In this document: positions 46,723 to 57,234 of the stretch, piece after piece
How positions within the stretch are numbered: position 1 is the first letter of the stretch
Layout of the letters: the number at the start of each line of letters is the position of its first letter
DNA from: Craterostigma plantagineum
Lineage: Eukaryota > Streptophyta > Magnoliopsida > Lamiales > Linderniaceae
Direction of reading: 5' to 3'
NCBI GenBank assembly: GCA_027422505.1
Contig: JAPQWV010000657.1
Coordinates: 1-64,000, forward strand
DNA length: 64,000 nt
Translations under genes and position numbers: made by a program
The notes under the pieces: generated by a model
The model's database searches: none
Seen by the model: only the letters and a program-made list of their open reading frames with translations
Told to the model about the DNA's origin: nothing

Positions 46723-47076
46723 TGCTGGAACTATTTTATTGTATTCAATTAACAGAGTTGTCTTAGTCTTGCTATGCAAATTAATAGTCTTTGGCTAAAT
46801 TGTAATTAGTCATTGTGTAGGACTACTTGCATAAATATACCACGAGGTGGTATATATAAGTGAACTCCTTAGGAAATAAGGAGTGTGTTGTACAAGGGAA
46901 AGATCGAAATAGAAGAATTGGATAGAGAGAAAATTCACCTCCCTTGTGTGTTCTCAACGTTACTTCTCTCCCAAGCTTCAACGTAGGTAAATCTCGAGCG
47001 TAGGATTACGAATTTCTTAGATTTACGATCCGATTCTTCATAGATCGGTCTAGGTTGGATATCTGGGGTCCTAGCA
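46723..47076 (+). repeat. P2 5' LTR, 354 bp
   Basis: TGCTGGAACTATTTTATTG... to GGGGTCCTAGCA, clearly homologous to the P1 LTRs but more diverged. Inverted repeat ATATACCAC-GAG-GTGGTATAT at 46835-46855, followed by tatataag. Confidence 0.9.
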
Positions 47077-47078
47077 TT

Positions 47079-47090
47079 TGGTATCAGAGT
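47079..47090 (+). other. P2 primer binding site
   Basis: tggtatcagagt; the last base differs from the consensus c. Confidence 0.88.
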
Positions 47091-47979
47091 TGAGCATGTG
47101 AGGATTTGGATTAATTTTGCAATGAATTCTGAATTTTCGCTAACTTTTTTTCGCGTGCTATTCTTCGATGAAATCCAATCTGATCCTTCAAAATTTGATT
47201 TAATCTGCTGTTTTTAGGCTTCGATCGATTCGTTTATACTGTCCGAGCTAAACTTTGATTGATCGAAAGATTTTGAGTGAATTTTGAATATTTGAGCCAT
47301 TATGTTCGTCGAACTCTTCTGAAAATTTCGAACTGATTTCTCAAAATTTCGAGTTCTTCTGTTGTTTTTTTGTCCGATCGAGTGTTTCTAAAGTCTCTGA
47401 GCTTATTTCCGATCGATCGAACCAGTTTTGTCTGCGAATTGAGATCGACCTAAACTCTGTTCTTCGACTGTTCGTAATTTTTTGGAAAATCCGATTGATA
47501 TAGCTTTGATTGGGCTGAATCGAATTCGTTCTAGTTCAGTGCTTGATTGCTTTGATTGGGCTGAATCGAAAGTTCGTTCTAGTTCAGTGCTTGATTTCGA
47601 TCACCAGGTTGAATTCGAACAATTTTGTGTTTGGATCGAGATTTCGTGTGTTTTTTCTTGCGTCTGATTTTACTCTTACACCTCTGTTCGTCATCATCGA
47701 AAAAAATGTTCTAGCACCCGAGAAATCTGGTCGAGAATCTGTTCGCTGTTCCTGGCCGATCGAAATCCAAATCTGATTTTCTTCGCTGTTCTTCACAAAC
47801 AGACGAGAACTTCAATCGAAAAACTTTAACGGAAAAAAACTTGACGCGCATAAGTTCGGGTCAACGTGAAAACTCAGTTTACAACCGAAAATCTGCTTGA
47901 GAAAATTTTCGATCGAAAAACCGTTCTGTTTTTTTTTAGAAACTTGAGGCTTCATCTTATTCGCCTCGCAAATAGACAC
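47091..47979 (+). other. P2 5' leader, interrupted by the gypsy array
   Basis: It aligns with the P1 leader (aatttcgtgtg, cgatcgaaaaaccgt) up to about 47940. A direct tandem duplication, gctttgattgggctgaatcgaa, occurs at about 47501 and 47549. No coding sequence follows in the window because the gypsy array begins at 47980. Confidence 0.75.
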
Positions 47980-49074
47980 TGATGCGTTCCGATAAATCCT
48001 CACCCATGCCGGCACGCCAAGTGGACCGTTTCCTTCAATCGGAGCTCGTAAGATACCTGAAATACCGGAATACACGCTGACAAAGGCGCCATTTCGGCGA
48101 CGCCCCTCCACGCTCAAATCAGATATTCGTTCGTCAAAGTCTAAAGCATATAAAATAAGATAATTAAAGGCAGTATAAATGAGATGTTCAGCTGCTATGA
48201 AAGGCGATTCGCGACGTGGGCAGTTTTGTCGTTGTCGCAGTTTTCTTCCGGCGAGAAATGGAGACTAATATGGGATGGCAGTAAGTAATATGGAGAGATC
48301 AGAGATGATGAGTCGTTGATGATAGAGTTGGAGATCCAATCATAGATGGGGGTCGAACGAGAGATAGTAATAGGAGTTAGTTGAAGAATGAATCTTGTTC
48401 TCCCCCCAAGCTTGTTTATATATTATACATGTGGCCGAGATCACACGATTTGGGCTAGTGGGATCTTTGTAACCAACCATTCTTGTCCATGATTAGTGGT
48501 TCATAACAATGGTGACTTGGTGACTTGGCTCTTGTCCATGTTGACTTACTCCACGCATGCTGTCCATTTCCCATGTTCTCACTCCCACCTTCGTTGATGA
48601 AGATCATGACGTGCTTAGGTGGTTAATGTCATATGTCCAAGAACATACTAGCAACGGGCCGAACAGCTTCAAATCCCACTCGGGATTATGCTCGGGAGTA
48701 CATTCTTAAGAGTGCCATCCTCGGGCGTTTTATTAGCTGAAGGTGGTAGGCTCGCTCTTCCTCCTCCGGGTTAGTTCCCGAGCGCGTTCTTTTCCTGAGG
48801 GATATTTTCGAGGGAAAAATACCTTCCCGCTCTTATTAGCAACGCTTTTTCTACCCGCTAATATTTTACGGATAAAACTCGAGGGTAACAATAGTCCCCC
48901 CCACAAATATTCCAAAAAGAGTATACTGAGTTTTGGACGTAGAAAGTAAAATATTCGAGTTTGGGAGAAAAGAGGCTCTTGTCTCGCAAAGATTTTTGTT
49001 ACGCCTCGTTCGAGGATGTTCACCCTATTGTCGCTGGTCATGTTTACTCGGGCATTACTTGAGCAACTCGTTCG

Positions 49075-49660
49075 TTCGAGGACTTAAGAATATTTCCATG
49101 CCTCGTTCATCGAGGACTTGGGAATTTTCGTGCCTCATTCCTCGATGACTTGGGAATTTTCGTGCCCCATTCCTCGAGGACTTGGGAATTTTCGTGTCTT
49201 ATTCATCGATGTCTTGGGAATTTTCGTGCCTCATTCATCGAGGATTTGGAAATTTTCGTGCCTCATTCATCGGGGACTAAGAATTTTTGTGCCTCATTCA
49301 TCGAGGATTTGGGAATTTTGTGCCTCATTCATCGAGGACTTAGGAATTTTCGTGCCTCATTCATCGAGGATTTAGAGATTTTCGTGCCTCATTCGTCGAT
49401 GACTTAGGAATTTTTCGTGCCTCATTCATCGAGGACTTAGGAATTTTTCGTGCCTCATTCATCGAGGACTTAGAGATTTTCGTGCCTCATTCGTCGAGGA
49501 CTTAGGAATTTTTCGTGCCTCATTCATCGAGGACTTAGAGATTTTCGTGCCCATTCGTCGAGGACTTAGGGATGTGCCTCTTTCATCGAGGACTTGAGAA
49601 TTTTCATGCCTCGTTCATCGAGGACTTAGAGATTTTTGTGCCTCTTTCATCGAGGACTTT
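49075..49660. repeat. 32-bp minisatellite in LTR1
   Basis: About 18 imperfect copies of a 32-base unit with the core gcctcattcatcgaggactt followed by aggaattttcgt. Accidental open frames across it give repeats such as SFIEDLGIF and have no gene support. Confidence 0.9.
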
Positions 49661-49895
49661 TATCATACCTTTTCATCAGGGTCTTCAATCACGCCTCTTT
49701 CATCGAGGGCCTTTATCATCCCTTTTCATAAGGGTCTTCTCAATCACGCCACATTCATCGAGGGCCTTTATCATCCCTTTTCATCAGGGTCTTCTCAATC
49801 GCGCCTCATTCATCGAGGGCCTTTATCATCTCTTTTCATCGGGGTCTTCTCAATCGCGCCTCATTCATCGAGGGCCTTTATCATCCCTTTTTTTA
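49661..49895. repeat. 55-bp minisatellite in LTR1
   Basis: Four to five copies of a unit with ctttatcatcccttttcatc, agggtcttctcaatcgcgcc and tcattcatcgagggc. The last part matches the neighbouring 32-bp repeat, so the longer unit arose from it. Confidence 0.88.
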
Positions 49896-51230
49896 TGCGG
49901 GTCACTGTCGGTAAGGGGTACCTCCCATTCTTCGCGAAGCTAATATAGTTGTCTTCGGCAAGGCCGCCTATCAGAATCCTTTGGCACCGGCGTCGTCGTC
50001 CGCATTTATCTCCCATCCAAAAATCGTAGGTGGTCTGCTTTCTCTTTTTTGTTTTTCTTAATTGAATTTTATGGCTTCTTCCTCGATCTCTGCAAATGAT
50101 CTGTTAGAATCGAAAGTATCCTGAAAATCAAGGGGTACCTTCAATTCGGCGAAATCCTTGCAATTTTATTCGATCTCCCCAAGGGCAAGGTTAATTTGGG
50201 CATGTGATATCATTGCTTGGTTCTAATTTTCTGTTTCCTGTGACTTTGAAGGTTGTTCCTGGCGATATTGGGGTGTTGAACCGTGACAAAGCGCGCCGCT
50301 CGGCCAGGCCTTGATGTTGGGTTCTCCGTTAGTTAGCTCGTAGTGGTTGGATGTTGTCGGACACCGAGGGCAGCAACATCGGCGACTTATTTTATCAAGA
50401 ATGATGCTGTTGGTTCCTCGGGCTAGTTTCCCGCGGGCCCACAAGCCCACCGGAATTCCTGTAATCAAATAGCTCAAAGGAAACAGAGTGCCGTTAAATT
50501 ATTTTGCGATCAATATAATCTTCAGAGTCCGTAGAATCTTCTTCCACTTTCAAGCTCTCTAATTCTAAAAATATATCGACAACCCTGAAATTCTGAGGGC
50601 TTCATTCTCTTGCCCCATCTGAGACTTGGATTCCCCGCCTTTAAGTGGACTTACCCACGACCGCGAGCCGGTCGGACTTTTATGTATACAACATCTGTTA
50701 GATCTTGCAAATTCATCTAAAAAAATTCATTTATTAAATCAGAAAATAGTAGTCAGTTCCAATATATTTCATCAGTCCAAAAATTCATGTGGGCCTAATG
50801 AAGAGCTTTTCATATTTCGAAGCTCCTGTTTTCATAGCTCATACAGCTAAAATCATTAGAACCATCACATCTTCCAACATCACCCTCAATCATCACGTTC
50901 CTTATGAAGTCTTATTATATATCACCCCGACCTACTGTCAGAATTATCTGCCACGCTTTCTAAAATATGACCACACATGTAATTAGCTCCTAAGATACCT
51001 AGGCATTCAGGCATTCACATGTTCTCAGTATATAATTCTGGTTCTTAAATTCGAGATTCCTAATACTCCTTCCGTAAGCAAATTAAATCAGAATTCATAA
51101 ATATGCTAAATCATCCTAAAACTTGCAAAAACTCACAACTCGTCTCGGAACGACGTCATAAGTTGGGATGGTGGCTTTGTAATTGAGTGGTTTTTTAACC
51201 ACTCCTCAACTCACCAACGTGAGTTCCATA

Positions 51231-54011
51231 TTAAAAAAAAAAAAAATTAAAATATTTTTTATTACAAAATTTTTTAATTTTCTTGCCGAGTTGCGTTTCA
51301 ACTTCGGTTTTGTAGAGAACGAATTTCTCTAATGCTTCGTCTTTGCTCTTAAGCAAATAAACATAGCAATATTTGGTGCAATCGTCAATAAATGTTATAA
51401 AATATTTATTGCCACCACGTGTTTGAACGTATTTCAAATCACATAAATCGGTATGAATCAATTCAAGCGGTTCGGTACTTCTTGCTACCGAAGGGAAAGA
51501 CGATCTCGTCATTTTTGCTTCAACGCAAATTTTGCATTTATATTTCGAATTAATTTCGAATGTTGGAATATGGTCTATGTTAATTAATCGACGTATCGAT
51601 TCAAAATTAACGTGACCTAATCTACCGTGCCACAAATTGGAAGATTCAAGCAAGTAAACGGAAGAACGTTTTTCATTCTCATTTACAATAGTCATTACAT
51701 TCAGCTTGAACAAACCATCACAGGCATAACCTTTACCAACAAACACACCCGACTTAGACAATATCACTTTGTCAGATTCAATAACAATACGAAAACCGTG
51801 TTTGTTTAACAAGAATCCCGATATAAGGTTCTTGCGAATTTCCGGTACATACAACACGTCTTTCAGCGTTAGTATTTTTCCGGACGTCATCTTGAGCATC
51901 ACGTTCCCTTTTCCTTCGACGGTAGCAGCAGCCGAGTTGCCCATGTAGATCTTTTCTCCTTCAACCGGCTCACAGGTAGAGAAGAATCTACGGTTCGTGC
52001 ACACATGACGTGTAGCACCGGTATCGATCCACCATTCTTGTGGATTCGACCCAATCATGTTTACCTCCGAAACCACCGCGACGAGGCTCGAGTCCTCAAC
52101 TTCTTTGGTGATGTCTTTCACCATATTGGCCTCGTGTTGCTTCTTTGGAAGTCGACAGTCCGACGACTTGTGGCCTAGTTTGCCACAATTGAAGCACTTT
52201 CCCTTGAACTTATAGTTTGGCTTAGCGACGCCTCCGGTCGCCCCAAGTTTCGCTTTGGGTTTAACCGCGCCTTTGCCCTTTTTAGAGCTATGCTCCACCA
52301 CATTTACTTTCGGTTCAGATGAGCTTGACACTCTCTTTTCCGACCTTTTGTTGTCTTCTTCGATTCGAAGTCTAACAATCAGATCCTCCAAAGACATCTC
52401 CTTTCGCTTATGCTTGAGATAGTTTTTGAAGTCTTTCCAGCCCGGCGGCAGCTTTTCAATAATAGCCGCAACTTGGAAAGATTCACTCAGAACCATCCTT
52501 TCTGCATGGATCTCGTGCAAGATTAACTGGATCTCCTGCATTAAATACATCATTAAATACATCAAGCTTCCGATAATCCGGGAGTATTCTACTTGAGAAA
52601 TAGCCTCCCCGCGATTTTTTGACAAATGAACGCTTCGATCTAATGGCGTTCTAGCAACACCAGAATCACCCTTGCAGAATTTGTCGAGAATTTTGTCTAC
52701 GTAATGAGCTTGACTCAAAACAAGACCGTTACTCGTTCGTTTGATTTTAATTCCTAAAATCACGTCCGCAAGTCCCATATCTTTCATGTCAAATTTCGAA
52801 TTTAACATATCCTTGGTAGACTTGACCATTTTGTCGTTACTACCAACAATGAGTATGTCGTCTACATACAGACATAAAATGACATAGTCATCGCCTGTTT
52901 CCTTTGAGTAAACGCATTTATCGCTCTCATTTATTTTAAATCCGTAGTTGATCATCGCATGATCAAACTTTTCGTGCCACTTCTTAGGGGCTTGTTTCAA
53001 ACCATACAAAGATTTAATCAATCTACAGACTTTCTTTTCGGTTCCAGGAGCACGAAAACCCTCGGGTTGCTCCATATAGATTTCTTCGTCTAATTCACCA
53101 TTTAAGAAAGCTGTTTTGACATCCATTTGATGTACTTCCAAATTTCTTAAGGACGCGATAGCAAGTATCATCCTTATCGAATTTATTCTCGTCACAGGAG
53201 AATATGTGTCAAAATAATCTAAGCCTTCGCGTTGCTTGTATCCTTTGATAACAAGTCTGGCTTTATACTTTTCTACAGACCCGTCTGGTCTTATTTTCCT
53301 TTTAAAGATCCATTTTGATCCTAAAGGTTTACATCCCTTTGGAAGATCAACTAACTCCCAAGTGTGATTCTGCAAAATAGAATCAATCTCGCTTTTTATG
53401 GCTTCTTTCCATAAAGGCCCGTCCACGGAGCTCACTGCTTCGTTATAAGTCAGCGGTTCCTTTTCAATCAAATATGTAACAAAGTCATCACCAAAAGATT
53501 TCTCTATTCGGGCACGCTTGCTTCGTTTCGGTTCAATCTCATGAACCGTACTAGGAATCTCGGTTTCTATATCATCTCGTTTAGATGTACCAGATCCATA
53601 ATCGGATTTACAAGGAAATACATTTTCAAAGAAATACGCATTCCTTGATTCCATGACCGTGTTCTTGTGTATATCCGAAATTTTCGAATCATATACAAGA
53701 AACCGATATGCCGTACTATTGTGTGCATATCCTATGAAAATACAGTCCACTGTTTTAGGACCAATTTTCACCGCTTTAGGCGCAGGTACGGCTACCTTCG
53801 CCAAACACCCCCACATTCGCAAATGTTGGTACGAAGGCGTCTTTCCTTTCCATAACTCATATGGAGTTTTATTCATTTTCTTTCGAGGTATCCTATTTAA
53901 TAGGTAATTACTCGTCAAGATAGCTTCGCCCCACATATTAGGCGGTAGACCTGAACTCAGTAACATCGCATTCATCATTTCTTTTAATGTGCGATTCTTT
54001 CGTTCGGCCAC
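51231..54011 (-). CDS. Circularly permuted copia polyprotein frame, 926 codons (rearranged, probably not functional)
   Basis: One uninterrupted frame. Residues 1-60 are integrase C-terminal ([33 protein letters not shown]). Residues 205-490 are RVT_2 reverse transcriptase, with [11 protein letters not shown] at 295-305 and an intact LYVDD at 381-385. At about 485-491 it passes through MYLMMYLM into gag-C ([15 protein letters not shown]). [14 protein letters not shown] at 606-619 is a CCHC knuckle, [12 protein letters not shown] at 660-671 the protease with DTG, H795/H800/C826/C829 the HHCC finger, and HTDLC at 853-857 the first integrase Asp. It ends in frame-read LTR sequence (FNFFFF). The second integrase Asp region is absent and RNase H is elsewhere on the other strand. 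The listed first codon is GTG (Val); the first ATG lies 11 codons on. It arises from joining at 52539-52562. Confidence 0.85.
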   Translation of the reverse strand: MAERKNRTLKEMMNAMLLSSGLPPNMWGEAILTSNYLLNRIPRKKMNKTPYELWKGKTPSYQHLRMWGCLAKVAVPAPKAVKIGPKTVDCIFIGYAHNSTAYRFLVYDSKISDIHKNTVMESRNAYFFENVFPCKSDYGSGTSKRDDIETEIPSTVHEIEPKRSKRARIEKSFGDDFVTYLIEKEPLTYNEAVSSVDGPLWKEAIKSEIDSILQNHTWELVDLPKGCKPLGSKWIFKRKIRPDGSVEKYKARLVIKGYKQREGLDYFDTYSPVTRINSIRMILAIASLRNLEVHQMDVKTAFLNGELDEEIYMEQPEGFRAPGTEKKVCRLIKSLYGLKQAPKKWHEKFDHAMINYGFKINESDKCVYSKETGDDYVILCLYVDDILIVGSNDKMVKSTKDMLNSKFDMKDMGLADVILGIKIKRTSNGLVLSQAHYVDKILDKFCKGDSGVARTPLDRSVHLSKNRGEAISQVEYSRIIGSLMYLMMYLMQEIQLILHEIHAERMVLSESFQVAAIIEKLPPGWKDFKNYLKHKRKEMSLEDLIVRLRIEEDNKRSEKRVSSSSEPKVNVVEHSSKKGKGAVKPKAKLGATGGVAKPNYKFKGKCFNCGKLGHKSSDCRLPKKQHEANMVKDITKEVEDSSLVAVVSEVNMIGSNPQEWWIDTGATRHVCTNRRFFSTCEPVEGEKIYMGNSAAATVEGKGNVMLKMTSGKILTLKDVLYVPEIRKNLISGFLLNKHGFRIVIESDKVILSKSGVFVGKGYACDGLFKLNVMTIVNENEKRSSVYLLESSNLWHGRLGHVNFESIRRLINIDHIPTFEINSKYKCKICVEAKMTRSSFPSVARSTEPLELIHTDLCDLKYVQTRGGNKYFITFIDDCTKYCYVYLLKSKDEALEKFVLYKTEVETQLGKKIKKFCNKKYFNFFFF

Positions 54012-54034
54012 TCCGTTTGATTGAGGTGAATACG

Positions 54035-54651
54035 GGCCAGATATTGCTTATGCTATAAGCAAACTGAGTTCGTACACGAGCAATCCGAGTGCGGATCATT
54101 GGACCGCTATAATACGGGTTTTGAGATACTTACGGTATACTCGAGACTATGGATTACACTATGGTCGATATCCCGCTGTGTTAGAAGGCTACACAGATGC
54201 GAACTGGATATCTGATATGAAGGACTCTAAGAGCACAAGCGGCTATGTGTTTACACTCGCTGGAGCTGCTGTGTCTTGGAAATCCTCGAAACAAACGGTT
54301 ATAGCAAGATCCACTATGGAATCCGAGTTCTTTGCCTTGGATAAATGTGGAGAAGAAGCTGAATGGTTACGTCATTTTTTGGAGGATATTCCTAAATGGG
54401 AAAAACCTGTGCCGCCTATATGCATACACTGTGATAGCCAATCGGCTATTGGACGAGCACAAAGTACTATGTATAATGGTAAGTCGAGACACATACGTCG
54501 TCGACATAATACCGTTAGGCAACTGCTCTCAACTGGAGTTATCTCGATTGATTATGTAAAGTCGACGGATAACATTGCGGATCCGCTAACCAAAGGGTTA
54601 AATAGAGATGCAGTTGAAAGGTTGACGAAAGGAATGGGCTTAAAGCCTTAA
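54035..54651 (+). pseudogene. Copia RT end and RNase H, 5'-truncated, intact frame
   Basis: It begins [20 protein letters not shown] at a junction with inverted integrase DNA, so it has no start of its own; the first in-frame ATG is 54121. It contains [55 protein letters not shown] and [17 protein letters not shown], the usual Asp-Glu-Asp order of copia RNase H, and ends KGMGLKP at a natural stop. Confidence 0.88.
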
Positions 54652-55195
54652 AGTATAGAAGTGCTAAGAAGGAAAACCCTACCTATGTGACTGGAGATCC
54701 CAAGATCTAGGTTCAAAGGGACAACCTAATCTTAGTACTTGGTATCACTGTGGGGGATAACCCTGCTCATTCCTATCAAGAAACAGTGATGTCGGAAAAG
54801 GTTAGCATTATGATGCTTTAATGACTATCATAGAGTATTGATAGAAAATACTCGTGACGTGAGAAGTCACCTATGTTAGGGAGAAGTGGGGCCGCTTCAA
54901 AGGAGAACTGAAAGGCTTAGTTCTTTAAAACCCTCGCAGAATCAGGACGTGTCCATGGCCGTAATGAACAAAACCATGAGAACGGAACAAGAGAAAAATG
55001 GTCTCTGTGTATTGTACGTGGGTTCGTTTACACGAAAAGCGGGACAGTTCAAAGACATCGCGTTCTACTGGACTGCAGTAAACCAAGCGTGCATACAAGG
55101 AGGAAGTTCAAATGGTAAAACATACTATCCTCTATGCAGAGTATCATTAGATTAGCAGAAACGTTAACCAAACAATTCTCATTCATGTGGGGGAT
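54652..55195 (+). other. Copia 3' UTR with polypurine tract
   Basis: A noncoding region between RNase H and the LTR. gtgggggat at 55187-55195 is the polypurine tract. Confidence 0.85.
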
Positions 55196-55767
55196 TGTTA
55201 GATAATTTATATTATAGTTGATTTATAAATTATCTTTTGTGAATGAGAATTAATTAAAAAATAAATAAATTAATTTTTATTTATTGAAGTGGGCTTTGAA
55301 ATTAAATGTTATTGGGTTTCGATTTGGCCCAATAACGGCCCAACTTCTAGAAGGCCCAACTTCTAGAAGTTGGGATGGTGGCTTTGTAATTGAGTGGTTT
55401 TTTAACCACTCCTCAACTCACCAACGTGAGTTCCATATTAAAAAAAAAAAAAAAAATTAAAATATTTTTTATTACAAAATTTTGCCTATAAATAGGGTCA
55501 TTGGGCTTAAGGAAAAAACACAACAAAAATAATAAGAAAAAATAAGAGAAAGAAATATATATATATCTCTCAAAATTTATTCTGCTATTATTCTTATTCC
55601 GTTCGTAGTCGGTGTCGTTTTTGTGCTAAACGAACGCCGTGTTTTCGAAGTATCCTGGGAAATAGACGCTCGTTAAAAAACCTCTAGCACATACGTGAGG
55701 GAGCGAATCTATTTTAAGGAAATTGTGTGTTACACAATCTTCGAATATTTTTCTTTCCAAGCCAACA
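55196..55767 (+). repeat. Full LTR of the young copia element, 572 bp
   Basis: TGTTAGATAATT... to ...AAGCCAACA. TATA-like cctataaatagg at about 55485. There is an A17 run at about 55440. Part of it (from aagttgggatgg) is repeated at 51160-51274. Its right end joins inverted integrase sequence directly, with no PBS. Confidence 0.88.
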
Positions 55768-56881
55768 CACATAAATCGGTATGAATCAATTCAAGCGGTT
55801 CGGTACTTCTTGCTACCGAAGGGAAAGACGATCTCGTCATTTTTGCTTCAACGCAAATTTTGCATTTATATTTCGAATTAATTTCGAATGTTGGAATATG
55901 GTCTATGTTAATTAATCGACGTATCGATTCAAAATTAACGTGACCTAATCTACCGTGCCACAAATTGGAAGATTCAAGCAAGTAAACGGAAGAACGTTTT
56001 TCATTCTCATTTACAATAGTCATTACATTCAGCTTGAACAAACCATCACAGGCATAACCTTTACCAACAAACACACCCGACTTAGACAATATCACTTTGT
56101 CAGATTCAATAACAATACGAAAACCGTGTTTGTTTAACAAGAATCCCGATATAAGGTTCTTGCGAATTTCCGGTACATACAACACGTCTTTCAGCGTTAG
56201 TATTTTTCCGGACGTCATCTTGAGCATCACGTTCCCTTTTCCTTCGACGGTAGCAGCAGCCGAGTTGCCCATGTAGATCTTTTCTCCTTCAACCGGCTCA
56301 CAGGTAGAGAAGAATCTACGGTTCGTGCACACATGACGTGTAGCACCGGTATCGATCCACCATTCTTGTGGATTCGATCCAATCATGTTTACCTCCGAAA
56401 CCACCGCGACGAGGCTCGAGTCCTCAACTTCTTTGGTGATGTCTTTCACCATATTGGCCTCGTGTTGCTTCTTTGGAAGTCGACAGTCCGACGACTTGTG
56501 GCCTAGTTTGCCACAATTGAAGCACTTTCCCTTGAACTTATAGTTTGGCTTAGCGACGCCTCCGGTCGCCCCAAGTTTCGCTTTTGGTTTAACCGCGCCT
56601 TTGCCCTTTTTAGAGCTATGCTCCACCACATTTACTTTCGGTTCAGATGAGCTTGACACTCTCTTTTCCGACCTTTTGTTGTCTTCTTCGATTCGAAGTC
56701 TAACAATCAGATCCTCCAAAGACATCTCCTTTCGCTTATGCTTGAGATAGTTTTTGAAGTCTTTCCAGCCCGGCGGCAGCTTTTCAATAATAGCCGCAAC
56801 TTGGAAAGATTCACTCAGAACCATCCTTTCTGCATGGATCTCGTGCAAGATTAACTGGATCTCCTGCACCTGACTGATCAC
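55768..56881 (-). pseudogene. Second copy of copia gag-C, protease and integrase-N, intact frame but truncated
   Basis: From [13 protein letters not shown] through the CCHC knuckle, [12 protein letters not shown] and the HHCC finger to HTDLC it is almost base-identical to 51450-52540; two differences noticed (c/t at 52055/56379 and gg/tg near 52257/56585). After HTDLC it reads into the LTR ([12 protein letters not shown]) and stops at 55730. It lacks gag-N, the integrase core and RT. Confidence 0.85.
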
Positions 56882-56888
56882 AATCTTA

Positions 56889-57234
56889 AAATAGATCGAC
56901 GATCCCGCAACGATGTCAGACTACGTGGACTTCCTCAGCAACCCACCGTCTATGGCGAACGAAGAAAACATTGACGTTCCTCCTCCTACTTTTGTCCCCA
57001 CCGCCATACCTATTGTTACGAAGCCAACGGTACCAGTCAACCACCTGGAGAAGCCGGAGAAATTTATGGGGACAGCCTCCACGTTCAAAAGATGGCAACA
57101 GAAGATGCTCTTCTACCTCACCACGCTGAACCTGGCAACATACCTGAAAGAGGTCGAGCCCAAGGTGAACGACGGCGAGACGAACGCGGAGGTCGTGATC
57201 GCTGTTGATGCATGGAAACACTCTGATTTCCTGT
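56889..57234 (+). pseudogene. Copia gag N-terminus with its 5' UTR end
   Basis: The ATG at 56913 opens [20 protein letters not shown], then VNHLEKPEKFMGTASTFKRW, QQKMLFYLTTLNLATYLKEV and VDAWKHSDFL, a UBN2-type copia gag start. It is cut at 57234 where the gypsy internal sequence resumes. Its missing continuation is the gag-C on the opposite strand just to the left. Confidence 0.85.

Larger units (their letters stand above)
47980..51159 (-). repeat. Gypsy array LTR1
   Basis: It aligns with LTR2 throughout. Relative to LTR2 it lacks about 56 bp near 49914 and about 145 bp near 50430. It ends cgacgtcat where a copia patchwork begins, about 2 bp short of the LTR end seen in LTR2. The TATA box on the minus strand, TATATAAAC, is at 48413-48421, about 430 bp from the LTR 3' end. 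Confidence 0.78.
51160..57234. mobile_element. Scrambled patchwork of a young Ty1/copia element inserted in the gypsy array
   Basis: In order on the + strand: LTR interior (+, 51160-51274); gag-C/protease/integrase-N (-, to 52539); integrase-C/RT (-, 52551-54034); RNase H and 3' UTR (+, 54035-55195); full LTR (+, 55196-55767); gag-C/protease/integrase-N again (-, 55768-56888); gag 5' UTR and gag-N (+, to 57234). There is no target duplication. About 9 bp of the gypsy sequence (cagaggttc, seen intact at 61895-61903) is missing. The reading frames are largely open, so it is recent. Confidence 0.85.

Noticed and set aside
49118..49407. Open frames across the LTR1 minisatellite with repeated SFIEDLGIFVPHSS-like peptides
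   Set aside because: They come from a 32-bp tandem repeat, appear in several frames at once, and have no codon or family support.
49075..49895. CRISPR-like regular repeats
   Set aside because: Repeats are contiguous, with no unique spacers, and lie in a plant LTR; they are minisatellites.
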